The position numbers and the translations under genes are program-made. From positions 124,001 to 188,000 of the forward strand of contig NZ_FTNO01000006.1 of NCBI RefSeq assembly GCF_900156425.1: a stretch of 64,000 bases of DNA, given 5' to 3'. Origin of the DNA: Haladaptatus litoreus. Its GTDB lineage: Archaea; Halobacteriota; Halobacteria; Halobacteriales; Haladaptataceae. This document shows, piece after piece, positions 51,924-61,674 of this stretch (its first letter is position 1; each line of letters opens with the position of its first letter). The notes beneath the pieces are model-generated. The model saw nothing but the letters and a program-made list of their open reading frames with translations. It was not told the DNA's origin and did not search any database.

Positions 51924-52962
51924 TTCATCGAAACAGGGATTGATGACGGCAGTAGCACACGATGTGCATGCGAGTGCTGGCATGAATTCAGTAACTGTCC
52001 GGACGATTCACGCGGCAAAGGGGCTCGAGCATCCCATCGTCATCCTTGCTAATATGAATTCCCGGCGATTCCCTCCGTCTGGTGGGAGTAGCAGTGCAAT
52101 CACGTTCGACGATCCCATCGGATTGCGCCAACGGAAACAGTACGCTGAGGACTACGGCTATCCCCATATCCACGACAACTGGCGGACTGACGTCCTCCGC
52201 AAATGCTTGCCACGTGGGTACGATGAGGAACGCCGGCTGCTCTACGTCGCTATGACGCGTGCAAAGAGCCATTTGGTCTTTTCAGCAGGCGAGAAACCAA
52301 ACACGTTCCTTGAGGAGCTTCCTGTGGAGATTGAAGAGTTCCAGCCAGACGTCCAGGAATTCCACGACAATGAGTCGGTTCAAGATCACCTACAGATTTC
52401 AATTCCAACTCCTGATGGGCCAATTAGCTACTCTCCGCATTCGCTCATGCGTGAAGATATCTTCGAAAATGTCGAGCATGGAATGGGAACAGCGTTCGGG
52501 ACAGAGGTTCATGAGTTCGCTGAAGCGTATGCTCGCGGTGATGCTGTTCCAATTGATGAGAACGAAACGGAACCCGACAAACAGAACGTCAAAGCGTTTC
52601 TCGATGGGTTGTCTGGAGAATTGTGTGTTGAAGAGGACGCGTATCTGCCATTGACGGTTGATGGCGAGCGAGTCACCATCTATGGAATCATTGACCTCGT
52701 CCATCTTTGTCCCGGGACTGTGGAGATCATCGACTTCAAAACAGATCGCAGTCGGGTTGCTGAGTCCGAGTATCGGAAGCAATTGAGCGTTTACTATCAC
52801 GTACTCTCAGAGTGGTTCCCAGAGCGAGACCTGACGGCAAGTATCTTCTATACCGCTGCTGGTGAGCAAGTCGATATTGACCCTCTATCGAAGAGTGAAC
52901 TAAGTAGGCTTGTTGAACGTGTAAATGGATCTTCTATCGAATCGGTCTCTCTGCTTGAGTAA
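51924..52962 (+). pseudogene. C-terminal third of an AddA-like gene (truncated duplicate)
   Basis: From 51924 the sequence matches the AddA-like gene at 23616 closely: FIETGIDDGSS, then after a one-base shift SVTVRTIHAAKGLEHPIVIL, RRLLYVAMTRAKSHLVFSAG, FGTEVHEFAEAYARGDAVP, IIDFKTDRSRVAESEYRKQL and the same C-terminus. All Walker A and motif II regions are missing. An internal ATG at 51940 would give 340 residues comprising helicase motifs V-VI and the RecB nuclease domain, so an isolated nuclease product cannot be excluded. The sequence diverges enough from the intact gene to be an old duplicate or a copy from another lineage. Confidence 0.75.
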
Positions 52963-53122
52963 ACACCACGGGAAAGAAGGCACCATCACGGACATCCCTC
53001 AGGACACTCTCGGAGACGAAACTGGGCGCGAACTATACTCCTATAGCTACCGCATCGAAACCGAAGACGAGGAAATCGATGTCTGGTTCCGGCATCGCGA
53101 CTTCGTACCGGTCTCACAGTAA
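52963..53122 (+). pseudogene. 5'-truncated copy of the SETDPD-family small gene
   Basis: Immediately after the AddA relic stop, KHHGKEGTITDIPQDTLGDE, TGRELYSYSYRIETEDEEID and VWFRHRDFVPVSQ repeat the second half of the gene at 10738-10993. The similarity continues past the stop to an identical ATGGGCGATAAC at 53143 (11017 in the other copy), so a block of roughly 190 bases was duplicated. The N-terminal half is absent. Confidence 0.65.
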
Positions 53123-53224
53123 CCAAGTACCGATACGCCGCTGCAATGGGCGATAACGAACCACTACATTGTACCGTCGGCGGACGCTACCTCGGCTTCT
53201 CTTCCAATTCACGCTCTTGCCCGA

Positions 53225-53422
53225 TTACGCAGCCGTCGTTTCGTCTGCGAGTCCGGTTTCTGTGGCACTCTGACGGCTGGATACCCAGGTGCTCAGGGCC
53301 ACTGACGCCCCGGTCAGGAGGCCGATTCGCGTCCCGAGTTGCTTCCCGCCGACTACACGGGCAACGGCAGTCGCGACTATAAACGCGATGAGACCACTCA
53401 GAAGGCTCTTTTTCAGGGCCAT
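53225..53422 (-). CDS. Small membrane protein (65 residues)
   Basis: MALKKSLLSGLIAFIVATAV followed by ARVVGGKQLGTRIGLLTGAS gives one or two short transmembrane helices and a polar C-terminal tail. It resembles the many small haloarchaeal membrane proteins of unknown role. It sits within the duplicated MNT/SETDPD region, where it seems to be an insertion relative to the copy near 11 kb. Confidence 0.55.
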   Translation of the reverse strand: MALKKSLLSGLIAFIVATAVARVVGGKQLGTRIGLLTGASVALSTWVSSRQSATETGLADETTAA

Positions 53423-53585
53423 ACGGCCATTATTTCAAGCAGATAAAAGGACCCATCGGTTGAGAACTGGACAGATATCCGTGAACGGTGCTCGTGATCT
53501 CCAGAGGGACAACGAGCCTTCAAGACTTACTCCTCTGTCTTCAGCACGCGATTCGTATCATCTGTTGAAGATTTCAATTGAGCCA

Positions 53586-53760
53586 TGAATTCGAATATGA
53601 TGGGCGCTCTCCGGAGACGATTGCGGTCGGTGACATCATCCGAGAGCTAGATCTCATCATCGGTGGTCCTGAGAGCGATTACGATGATAATGAGAGCGAA
53701 TTGCTCTATGCCCGTCCCAACGACCAATTCGAATAACGTCACTCAATCGAGAGGGGACGC
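53586..53760 (+). pseudogene. C-terminal fragment of MNT-type nucleotidyltransferase gene
   Basis: HEFEYDGRSPETIAVGDIIR, ELDLIIGGPESDYDDNESEL and LYARPNDQFE end at a TAA. The fragment corresponds to the part of the relic at 11017 downstream of its in-frame stop. The catalytic GS...DxD part is absent. Confidence 0.55.
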
Positions 53761-53840
53761 GGATCACGTTCTGAATGACTTCTTTGTTTGAGAGTGCCAC
53801 CTCGCATCAGATCGTGACCCTCCATACTAACGAACGATTG

Positions 53841-54071
53841 TTATTCTGTTCGAATCCAGATCACTCGACGCGCCTCGGGCTTCTTCTTTCGAATCTCGCC
53901 GTTCTCATGCAGCCGGCTAAGAACGTTATACGTCGACCGTCGGAACCATCCAAGCTCGTCCGCGATCTCGCTCGTCATGTAGGGTTCGAGCGGTTCCATA
54001 ACCTCAAACACATCCGCTGGTTTGCGTTCTTGAACGAACTTGCCCTCCTCCACGTACTTTCTCGTCTCCAT
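53841..54071 (-). CDS. Small winged-helix protein (76 residues)
   Basis: The protein is a single wHTH: EVMEPLEPYMTSEIADELGW, FRRSTYNVLSRLHENGEIRK, KKPEARRVIWIRTE. It is a compact DNA-binding protein, intact, and closely similar to the 57-residue protein at 61675-61848. It probably regulates transcription; the target is unknown. Confidence 0.65.
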   Translation of the reverse strand: METRKYVEEGKFVQERKPADVFEVMEPLEPYMTSEIADELGWFRRSTYNVLSRLHENGEIRKKKPEARRVIWIRTE

Positions 54072-54202
54072 TCAGTAGAGTTCGCTCTGACGTCACTTGT
54101 TCTACTAGATTCTGAGTTGGCACCAAGTTAGTATTATATTCTAACTCAGAGCCTCGCCATTTCTGACTATTCTCCAACCCTCGTTATCAATATGAGAAAT
54201 AA

Positions 54203-54754
54203 CTAGAGCGAAATCAATTCTTGGCGTTTCCCTACCATCACGGGAATATCGGTCGTATATTCTTTCCCAGTAAATACGACTGTTACGGTCACATGGTTCG
54301 GAAGTTTTGCTACCAAATCTCTGCGTGTTATCGATGGGCCAGTTGGAAACACAGTCACGTATGGCTGATCATCTTCAGACTCCAGTGCCGATGAAATGTC
54401 CTCATCCGTCCTAAATCGAATTGGAATCTCCTGCTGAACTGTCCGGGTTGCAATCGACCCAGCTTCGAATTCAGCCCACCATTTGAACGATCGCGTTGCA
54501 AACTCAACCGGGCCCTCAGCATTCCGTGCTGTCACAATCCGAACTTCATCCGTGTCAGGCAGATATTCCACATTCTTACTTTTGACCCGTTGGTGGGCAG
54601 TCAGTGGCTTTCCAGTCGCTCGGATTCCTGGAAGTGGCGATAGAACCGAGGTAATCCGTGCCTTCGTATATTCATTCGCTTGGGTACCAACCAGGCCAAT
54701 ACCTACAGAAGCGCCGCCCATTGCAAGGAATTTTCGCCGTGAATAGCGAGCCAT
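54203..54754 (-). CDS. Tat-exported hypothetical protein
   Basis: This 183-residue protein begins YSRRKFLAMGGASVGIGLVG, a Tat signal without a lipobox. The mature part is beta-rich (EVRIVTARNAEGPVEFATRS, HVTVTVVFTGKEYTTDIPVM) with no recognised domain. It lies 123 bases downstream of the membrane-linked HTH protein on the same strand and may be controlled by it. Confidence 0.6.
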   Translation of the reverse strand: MARYSRRKFLAMGGASVGIGLVGTQANEYTKARITSVLSPLPGIRATGKPLTAHQRVKSKNVEYLPDTDEVRIVTARNAEGPVEFATRSFKWWAEFEAGSIATRTVQQEIPIRFRTDEDISSALESEDDQPYVTVFPTGPSITRRDLVAKLPNHVTVTVVFTGKEYTTDIPVMVGKRQELISL

Positions 54755-54877
54755 GTAAACTCATTATCATAGTTATCATTAACTGTCTCGTACACTCAAA
54801 TAGTGATTTAACCGATTACAGCACTCGAACACCACCAACCAGACAATGATCGCCAACCCGTAGAAAGTACGTGCCAA

Positions 54878-55489
54878 CTATTCTGACTGGAGTGCGTTCC
54901 ATACCACAGCCCCAAGCAGAACCGTAAGCCCACCTGCGAAAAAGATGAGACCTGGCGGTACCCAAAACAGGGGTTCCGGTTCTGCTGATGCACCTGTTGG
55001 GCTTGCGAGGCTGATAAAACCGTCCGAAACGGAACGAACATCAAGTAGCTCTTGGTTGGCCAACCACTCGACTACGAGACTGCCCACAACTAAGAGACCA
55101 ATCCCACCGAGAAGATCCGACAGTCGTGAGCGCACTTTCTCAAGGCGACTTTCTGATCCACTCACGATAATGAGTGGATCATCAGTTGCCGCATAGACGT
55201 TCATCTCACTTCCTTTTGAGGAATACTCTGTGTCTGTGATTTCAACTAACTCTGCTTCTTGTAGCTTGGTGAGATGGTATTGGGTGTTTTGGATCGACGT
55301 ATCCACTTGAGCAGCAATTTCTGAAGCAGTCGCGGTCGTATTCTGCAAATACAGATAGATCAAACGCGCTGTTTCGGATGAAAGTACGCTGAAGACGCGT
55401 GCTCCAGAGTCATCTGCAAGATCGCATAGCGTTCCTTGTTGTGCTGGTTGCGAGCGCGTTCCTGAGAGTTTCTGGAGGAAGTTGTTCAT
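54878..55489 (-). CDS. ArsR-like HTH regulator with membrane C-terminus
   Basis: This protein is about 203 residues from MNNFLQKLSG (55489). A winged helix spans about 30-90 (RVFSVLSSETARLIYLYLQN, IAAQVDTSIQNTQYHLTKLQ, EAELVEITDTEYSSKGSEMN). Two transmembrane segments follow (LLGGIGLLVVGSLVVEWLA and VPPGLIFFAGGLTVLLGAVV) with an exported loop between them. This layout is common in haloarchaea for membrane-tethered regulators sensing an external signal. The partner gene is unknown; the Tat protein downstream is a candidate. Confidence 0.7.
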   Translation of the reverse strand: MNNFLQKLSGTRSQPAQQGTLCDLADDSGARVFSVLSSETARLIYLYLQNTTATASEIAAQVDTSIQNTQYHLTKLQEAELVEITDTEYSSKGSEMNVYAATDDPLIIVSGSESRLEKVRSRLSDLLGGIGLLVVGSLVVEWLANQELLDVRSVSDGFISLASPTGASAEPEPLFWVPPGLIFFAGGLTVLLGAVVWNALQSE

Positions 55490-55643
55490 TTGGAGAAATA
55501 TATTTTGGAACTGTCTTAAATACCATATCAACTCTATTTGATAGCTATCTCGTCCGCAATTTGCGTAGTCGACTCATCTCGAAACCACGCTGAAAACAGA
55601 AACGTGAAAAGCCGACAATCGCTACCTAAGGTACCTATTGTAC

Positions 55644-55825
55644 CTATTTTTCCGGAATCCACCAGATGACCACTCGTGGACTCAATTTCCCACGCTCAAC
55701 CTCTCCATTCTCGTCAACTCCTCCAGCCGTCGATGCGCAGACGGCCGCTCGATCTCAAGCGTATCCGCCACCCAGCGAGCGGTCACTCCAGGAAACCCTG
55801 ACCCATATATTGTCAAAAGAATTTC
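55644..55825 (-). pseudogene. Frameshifted wHTH relic
   Basis: The minus strand reads EILLTIYGSGFPGVTARWVA, DTLEIERPSAHRRLEEL, then shifts by one base to DENGEVERGKLSPRVVIWWI, PEK and TAG at 55646-55644. It is the same family as the relic at 3906-4135. No start codon is evident at the 5' end. Confidence 0.55.
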
Positions 55826-55946
55826 AATAACTTATCAGTATATAATATATTGTATAGACAATATTCTGGGCATGATTATAAGTAGTTTTAAATTTATTAT
55901 TGAACATATATCTCCCATCGTTAACGATTGGGAGATGTGATAAAGT

Positions 55947-57176
55947 ATGACTGAACACACTCATTCCCATGACTGTTGTAATGGCATTGATCGACGTAGA
56001 TTCCTGCAGGGCTGCGGAGCAGTATTCGCTCTCGCAGCGGCAACAACGGCGACTGCAGCGGAAGATAATCCACAACCCGGTGATTTGGACACACTTCTCT
56101 GTGGATTACCGACAAACTGGGGACGGTGGGGGGAGAGTGACGAACTCGGCGCGTTGAACTTCCTTGGCAGCCGTGAGTCTTTCGATGGTATGAAGGCCGC
56201 AATGAAGGGTGGGAGCAAGCAGATCGAACGATTCACCCTCCAGTTATCAGTCACCGGCAGTGCCGATACTGACCCATTGTTTGTTGGCCGCTTTCCTGCA
56301 CGAAAGGACAATACACTCGACGCTCGCTTCGACGGCATGGACGGAAGTCCGATTCCGCTTCCTGGTGGACTGAAATACGCTGACGATACGTTCGTCACTC
56401 GCTTTTTCCTCCAAGGGACGACCCATGTCGATGCGCTCGGCCATGCGTGGTACGGCAAACACCTATACAACGGCTACCACCAATCGACGACGGCAACGGC
56501 GACGAGCTACCCCGAAGCAGTCACCGGGCTTCGCGATAGCAACGGTGACGGAGATCTCGAGGCGACGCCCATCGATATGACCTACGGACTCGGTGCAGCA
56601 GATATCACTGCTGCTGCGGGGGCAGGCATCGCTGGTCGCGGAGTATTGCTTGACGTTGGACGGCACATAGGCGACGATGATAACCGACTGCCGACGGATT
56701 ACGGCATCTCGCTTGAAGACCTGTTGTCGACCGCCGAAAAACAGGAAACTGACCTGCGGAAACGTGATATCATCCTCATCCGAACTGGGTCTGTAGAGCG
56801 TGCACGTGATCCGACTGCGAGCTACGATCCACTCGATGAGCCTGGTCTTGTCTTCAGTGAAGAACTCGTCCAGTGGTTCCACGAGATGGAGACGCCCGTT
56901 ATTGGGGCTGACAACGTCGCCATCGAACGCGCTTCACAGATGATCGATGGTTCCGTTTACTTCGCGCCACTCCACGGTGCACTGCTCCGGAATCTCGGTA
57001 TTTCGCTCCTTGAGATTCTCGATCTACAGTCGCTCAGCGAGGCCTGCGCTACCGATGGTATCTACGACTTCCTGTTCACTACCGCGCCGCTGAACGTCCC
57101 TGGCGGTACTGGCGCTCCCGCTAATCCCGTGGTCCTCAAGGCGACACGAACTGATGAAAACGACGATGAGCGTTAA
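55947..57176 (+). CDS. Tat-exported cyclase-family (kynurenine-formamidase-like) protein
   Basis: This 409-residue protein begins GIDRRRFLQGCGAVFALAAA, a Tat signal. The mature domain has the cyclase-family metal site GTTHVDALGHAWYG near 151-164 (His, Asp, His), preceded by RFFLQ, and a C-terminal GADNVAIERAS and APLHGALLRNLGI. Family members hydrolyse cyclic or amide substrates such as N-formylkynurenine with a divalent metal. It is monocistronic and predicted to act outside the membrane. Confidence 0.78.
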   Translation: MTEHTHSHDCCNGIDRRRFLQGCGAVFALAAATTATAAEDNPQPGDLDTLLCGLPTNWGRWGESDELGALNFLGSRESFDGMKAAMKGGSKQIERFTLQLSVTGSADTDPLFVGRFPARKDNTLDARFDGMDGSPIPLPGGLKYADDTFVTRFFLQGTTHVDALGHAWYGKHLYNGYHQSTTATATSYPEAVTGLRDSNGDGDLEATPIDMTYGLGAADITAAAGAGIAGRGVLLDVGRHIGDDDNRLPTDYGISLEDLLSTAEKQETDLRKRDIILIRTGSVERARDPTASYDPLDEPGLVFSEELVQWFHEMETPVIGADNVAIERASQMIDGSVYFAPLHGALLRNLGISLLEILDLQSLSEACATDGIYDFLFTTAPLNVPGGTGAPANPVVLKATRTDENDDER

Positions 57177-57347
57177 CTGATGCCTGCTAATTCGTTCTCC
57201 TATCCCTCTTGAAACAGAGCATTCTGCTAATAATTTGGTCTGGAGCGCTTGAAGCTGCCGAGACGGCACAGCACCGCGCACAGGCCGAACAGTTCGGCTT
57301 TCGTGTCGAAGGATGTGCCGTAATACCATTATCTATGGATGATATCT

Positions 57348-59372
57348 TCAATCGTCATCAGAGTTCATTTCACAGTTTCCGTGGGAAGGTACGTCCTGAT
57401 TTTCGATCGCATGTTGAGGTGGTACATCAATTGCCGGACTCTTCTCAAAGAAGTTTACTGGTTGTAACTTGAAGCTGTAGACTTGTGCTGAAAGAACCGG
57501 CCAATCTTCCGGGCGGGTGACGTGATTTACACCGAGCGTATACCAGAGCACGAGGTCTTCCTCCTCGATATTGCGGTTCTCTTGAGTCCATGCGGGAAGG
57601 CCATCTCCGCCAGGATGCTGATTCGGGTAGTTACCCGCGGGGAACTTCTCATCCTCGTGGAATGGCGTCACCCATAGATGGTTTTTAATGAACCCCGAAC
57701 GCTCCATTACAGGAGAGTCGGGTTGCATCGCGGCTTCGACGTTTCCGCCGGGCATCAAGCGATAGCCAGTCGGCTTGCCGAGCCGATTCTTTTTCTTCGG
57801 ATTGACTACCTTCCAGTACCGTCCTTTGAGTGGGTCGATTAGATCCTGTGCCTCCTTTTCTCTTGTGAGCTTCTCCTGCTTGGCATAGAAGGCGTTTCCA
57901 CCAGGATTGAGTGTCCGCTCGTCGGCCTTTTCCAGTGGGTTGAGGTCACCTGGTCCAGTTGGAATAGGCTGGTTTTCGACCCGATAGAGTGTGTTTGGGC
58001 CATCGTCGACATTCATATCAAGCCGAAAGTTGAAGAAGTGTTGATGGATTGGTGCATTCAACTGTGGAGCAACAAGTTCGCCGTACCCTCCAGGATCTTC
58101 ATCTGGGCCAATCGCAGAGACGTTATTGATCCCCGTCAAACGAACTTCAACTTCCATAGAAGCATCTTGGTAGAAGTACCAGTTAAAGACATAATCGTAG
58201 TTGCCGACAGCCGCGACAAATGAGACGACGAGTCGTCGTCGTCGCCGGACTTCGCTTGACTCAGTACGCCAATCGGATCGTTCCCATAGCGTGCCGTTGT
58301 CTTCCTCATGCAAACAGATTGCGTTATCTACGACGTTCACCTCACCATCGGCAGTGTTCATTACGGCGTCCCAGTAGTGCATGTAGCCAAGGCAATCACA
58401 GCCATTTGTCAATGATTTTGCGAGACGACCAATATTGTACTCACCGACGTCCATTGCATTCTTGAATCGATCATTGATGCTTTGTTCGCCATAGGGGACA
58501 GACATTTCCGCACATGAAGCGCGATCAATGACCGAGCGGATCTCATCGTCGTCCTCATAGGAGATATTATGAAGGACAAGCCCTTCTCGCTGAGTCCATC
58601 CTACATGCATCTGCCAGCCCTGCCACTCAAGCTTGTGACCGTCAACACTCCAGCTCGGGCCATCGGGCTGGTTGATATTGTACGCAGTTAGATCGTCTCG
58701 AAGCTCGACTTCACCCTCTCGATAAGCCATTCCCTCTGGTGGAAACGGCTCATCCTCGTCAGGAGGACCGTAGTCAGTGACCTTTACAACCTCCATGCAA
58801 TCTAAGTCTACAAACACGTGAAGCCCCGAAACAGGTCGAGCGTACCCTTCATCGCCAGCATCCTCGCTCGGACGGAGGTAGGTTAGTCCATGGGCCAATC
58901 GCTTTGAACGGTCGATATCCTTTGGAATGAAGTCGTAGCCGGCCGACCAAGGGTCTACCATCCCACGGTCAGTGTTCTCGACTCCCCGTCGTTGCAGGGC
59001 TTCCTGCCACTCCTCGTTCGCTTTGACCGTCTCCTCACACGCTATGAACTCTTCAATCGCAATCGAGGGTTGAACTCCTTCGATATGTTCCCAATACACA
59101 ACTGATTGTTCATTGAGCGAGACAACTGCCTCGATGGTTTTCCGATCCGAACTATTTCGCACAACGATTCGTGCTCGTCGATCCGGGTGTTTATTGGCGC
59201 CATCATCTGCCTTGAGAGCGTCTTTGGGCGGCTCTGAAAGTTCGATTTTAATACAGAGACTTTCCTCACCGAGATCGTATTCGGTAGTTAGTATTTCATA
59301 AGCCGTCTCAATCTCTTCTGGTTTGAGTGGTTCAAATGGGTTGTTATCGAACGGAATCTGTCCAGGTGCCAT
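57348..59372 (-). CDS. Copper-containing primary amine oxidase
   Basis: This protein is about 674 residues from MAPGQIPF (59372). The topaquinone precursor tyrosine is in AAVGNYDYVFNW (N-Y-D-Y consensus). The copper ligands are H-x-H in APIHQHFFNFRLD and a third His in VTPFHEDEKFPAGNYPNQHP. The catalytic-base region is seen in YARPVSGLHVFVDLD. Length and order match bacterial and archaeal tyramine-oxidase-type enzymes, which convert primary amines to aldehydes with release of ammonia and hydrogen peroxide. No signal sequence, so it is probably cytoplasmic. It is convergent with the cyclase gene. Confidence 0.9.
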   Translation of the reverse strand: MAPGQIPFDNNPFEPLKPEEIETAYEILTTEYDLGEESLCIKIELSEPPKDALKADDGANKHPDRRARIVVRNSSDRKTIEAVVSLNEQSVVYWEHIEGVQPSIAIEEFIACEETVKANEEWQEALQRRGVENTDRGMVDPWSAGYDFIPKDIDRSKRLAHGLTYLRPSEDAGDEGYARPVSGLHVFVDLDCMEVVKVTDYGPPDEDEPFPPEGMAYREGEVELRDDLTAYNINQPDGPSWSVDGHKLEWQGWQMHVGWTQREGLVLHNISYEDDDEIRSVIDRASCAEMSVPYGEQSINDRFKNAMDVGEYNIGRLAKSLTNGCDCLGYMHYWDAVMNTADGEVNVVDNAICLHEEDNGTLWERSDWRTESSEVRRRRRLVVSFVAAVGNYDYVFNWYFYQDASMEVEVRLTGINNVSAIGPDEDPGGYGELVAPQLNAPIHQHFFNFRLDMNVDDGPNTLYRVENQPIPTGPGDLNPLEKADERTLNPGGNAFYAKQEKLTREKEAQDLIDPLKGRYWKVVNPKKKNRLGKPTGYRLMPGGNVEAAMQPDSPVMERSGFIKNHLWVTPFHEDEKFPAGNYPNQHPGGDGLPAWTQENRNIEEEDLVLWYTLGVNHVTRPEDWPVLSAQVYSFKLQPVNFFEKSPAIDVPPQHAIENQDVPSHGNCEMNSDDD

Positions 59373-59561
59373 ATGATGGCAATCATCGTATATCACTATA
59401 TAGTTTAGTATATAAAATCATAAATATTATATGACTCACTATAATTACTGTATTAATATATGAATTAGATGAGGACTAATCCACGGAGATGCTGACACTT
59501 TATACGGCTATCGCCGTTACTTCTGTTACTATCTGAGTAGACAGAGGAGAATTCGATGTGA

Positions 59562-59781
59562 GATGCACTCGAAGCCAACGAAGATCGCCTTTGCAGTGCG
59601 TGGCTCACGGGCAGTTTTGTGAACCCGACGAAGGACATCACACGAGAGAGCGATGTCGATGTTGTCCTCGCATTCGAGAGCTTCGGTGCTATGGACGAAT
59701 TCGACTATGATGGGCGCTCTACGGAGACGATTACGGTTGGTAGCATCACCTGAGAATTAGATCTCATCATCGGTGGTGTCG
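59562..59781 (+). pseudogene. Fragment of MNT-type nucleotidyltransferase gene
   Basis: DALEANEDRLCSAWLTGSFV, NPTKDITRESDVDVVLAFES and DYDGRSTETITVGSIT appear, with a TGA where the parent has an Arg codon just before DAL and another TGA after GSIT. The GS...DxD motif is intact but the gene is not. The rest of the 59373-60062 gap shows no further gene. Confidence 0.6.
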
Positions 59782-60062
59782 TTACTGCGTCTCGCTGGCT
59801 CGGACTTAACGTCGGATGACTTCGCGTTGTTATCTATCGAGGAAGGTTTCTACCGAGTCGTGTCCTTAACTACGCCGGCATTGAGTCATTAGGGAGGCAG
59901 GACGAAGTCTTCGTAATCGTGTCATTGCCCTCGCCTGGAACGTTTACCAATCGGTTGCCCTATTGTGAGGTCATACTGCTACACCGTACCTTTTAGGAAC
60001 AATTAAAATATTTAATACAAATATAAAAATATTTAATATACAAATGGATGTATTAAAATGCT

Positions 60063-61010
60063 ATGTTCGATGAGTTCCCACGGCGAAAGTTCATTCAATG
60101 GATCGGTGCCACATCGATTGGAACAGCACTTGGAATAAGCACTGGATCAGCAACTACAGGGACGGCCAACCAATACGACAGTCAATTCCCGTCTAGCAAT
60201 CGCCCGACTCTGCTTAAGGCATGCTCGTTCAACATTCGCTATGATAATCCTGATGATGAGTATTCGTGGGACGAACGGTTAAGCCGTGTTGCTAAGACGA
60301 TTACTGATATTGATTCGGGTCTTCTCGGCATACAAGAGGCACAACCAAATCAATACGACGATCTCCGTGAAGAGGTTGATGAATACAATTGGTACGGTGT
60401 TGGGAGAGAAGATGGCGATCGAGAAGGTGAAATGGTGCCTGTCGCATGGGATCCTGACCGATTTGAAGCGATCGAACGAGGTGCGTTTTGGCTCTCAGAA
60501 ACACCCGATGAGCCGAGCGTCGGTTGGGATGCCGATCTCCCTCGTGTGACGACATGGGTGAGTCTTCGTCATCGGGAGACGAGAAGACGGCTGTGGTTTT
60601 GCAATACTCACTTTTCTCATGTCGGAGAAACCGCCCGAACTGAGTCTGCGAAACTCATTCGTAAGCGTGCCCGTGAGCGCTCAGAAGACGGTGAAGATGT
60701 TGTAATCACTGGTGACTTCAATTCCAAACCAAGTCGGAAACCATACCAAATCATGACTGGAACAGGTGGAAGTACCGAGGATCTTTTATTCGATCCTCGA
60801 AGAGAAGCCAATACAGACACTGTTTACGGCCCATGGGGAACCTATCACGGATTTACTAACGACATTGAGAATCGGATTGACTATATTTTCACACTTGATA
60901 CTGCTACTATTAGCTGGTATCGAACACTTGATGTGCAAGAGGACAACTATCGGTCTGACCATCTGCCTATTGTGACAGAGTTTGAATATAGCGCTCGTTG
61001 CCGACGCTAA
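60063..61010 (+). CDS. Tat-exported endonuclease/exonuclease/phosphatase family protein
   Basis: This 315-residue protein begins FPRRKFIQWIGATSIGTALG, a Tat signal. The EEP fold has all key blocks: LKACSFNIRYDNPDDEYSWD, DSGLLGIQEAQ (metal-binding Glu), FCNTHFSHVG, VVITGDFNSKPS and YRSDHLPIVTEF. The family includes extracellular nucleases, phosphodiesterases and sphingomyelinase-like enzymes; the substrate cannot be told from sequence. Two AT-rich stretches precede the ATG. Confidence 0.82.
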   Translation: MFDEFPRRKFIQWIGATSIGTALGISTGSATTGTANQYDSQFPSSNRPTLLKACSFNIRYDNPDDEYSWDERLSRVAKTITDIDSGLLGIQEAQPNQYDDLREEVDEYNWYGVGREDGDREGEMVPVAWDPDRFEAIERGAFWLSETPDEPSVGWDADLPRVTTWVSLRHRETRRRLWFCNTHFSHVGETARTESAKLIRKRARERSEDGEDVVITGDFNSKPSRKPYQIMTGTGGSTEDLLFDPRREANTDTVYGPWGTYHGFTNDIENRIDYIFTLDTATISWYRTLDVQEDNYRSDHLPIVTEFEYSARCRR

Positions 61011-61135
61011 GAGCAGATTTAATAGTACTGTCAAGGCAATCCTTTTCTCCAAATGCAGCTTTCGTCGATTACCACGGGTCGACAATCAAATAAAAACACA
61101 AGCCGGTCGATATTAGCGATCCGAGTCATCGGTAG

Positions 61136-61315
61136 ATGCTTGTACCGCTTGAATCACTTGATTGGATTCAAGACCGACTACAGGAACCGTCCCAGCAAGC
61201 TGGCGTGCAATGGTCGTTTGATCAACCCTTGCTGCCCTACTCAAGGGTCGCCTCAACGGTTGGTGCTTATCAGCGTCGGGAATCGAAGCGGTACCACCAC
61301 TACGGAGAACGGTAA
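61136..61315 (+). CDS. Short hypothetical ORF (59 residues)
   Basis: MLVPLESLDWIQDRLQEPSQ, QAGVQWSFDQPLLPYSRVAS and TVGAYQRRESKRYHHYGER end at TAA 61313-61315. The composition and codon use look coding, while other frames do not. The family was not recognised; the basic C-terminus could contact nucleic acid. It may be a gene fragment. Confidence 0.35.
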   Translation: MLVPLESLDWIQDRLQEPSQQAGVQWSFDQPLLPYSRVASTVGAYQRRESKRYHHYGER

Positions 61316-61422
61316 TACCTCAATCAGATGTCAACACCTTCAACGATCTCTCAAAATTCGTAGTCCTCTTTCGACTATTTTGCCGCTGTCTTTTTGTAGT
61401 ATTCTACCGTCTGGACGCTTGT

Positions 61423-61590
61423 ATGGCTGATTTGATTGTCAAATCCGCGGTGAAAGAACAGCTCGAAGGACAGAATGTGGCCAGCGACTTCTACGATGCA
61501 CTTGATGACGAAGTCGCATCAATTCTCGAGGACGCTGCTCGTCGAGCCGAAGAGAACGATCGAAAAACCGTCCAAGCGCGCGATTTGTAG
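61423..61590 (+). CDS. DUF1931-like histone-fold mini-protein
   Basis: This 55-residue protein reads MADLIVKSAVKEQLEGQNVA, SDFYDALDDEVASILEDAAR, RAEENDRKTVQARDL. It closely fits the haloarchaeal DUF1931 family, whose members adopt a single histone-like fold and end in a KTVQxRDL motif. The expected role is DNA binding or chromatin-like compaction; whether it wraps DNA is not known. It lies about 440 bases upstream of a RadA paralogue. Confidence 0.75.
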   Translation: MADLIVKSAVKEQLEGQNVASDFYDALDDEVASILEDAARRAEENDRKTVQARDL

Positions 61591-61674
61591 CGATCCATCA
61601 CTTCGCTTGGCGTCAAACCGTTCGTTTCCGTTTCTACGCGTAGAATCCACATCGTTAGCGACGGACTGCTATTC

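Noticed and set aside
57209-57472. 87-codon ORF overlapping the amine oxidase 3' end
   Set aside because: Part reads protein-like (GALEAAETAQHRAQAEQFGF), but it runs antisense into the amine oxidase and shows no start context or family.
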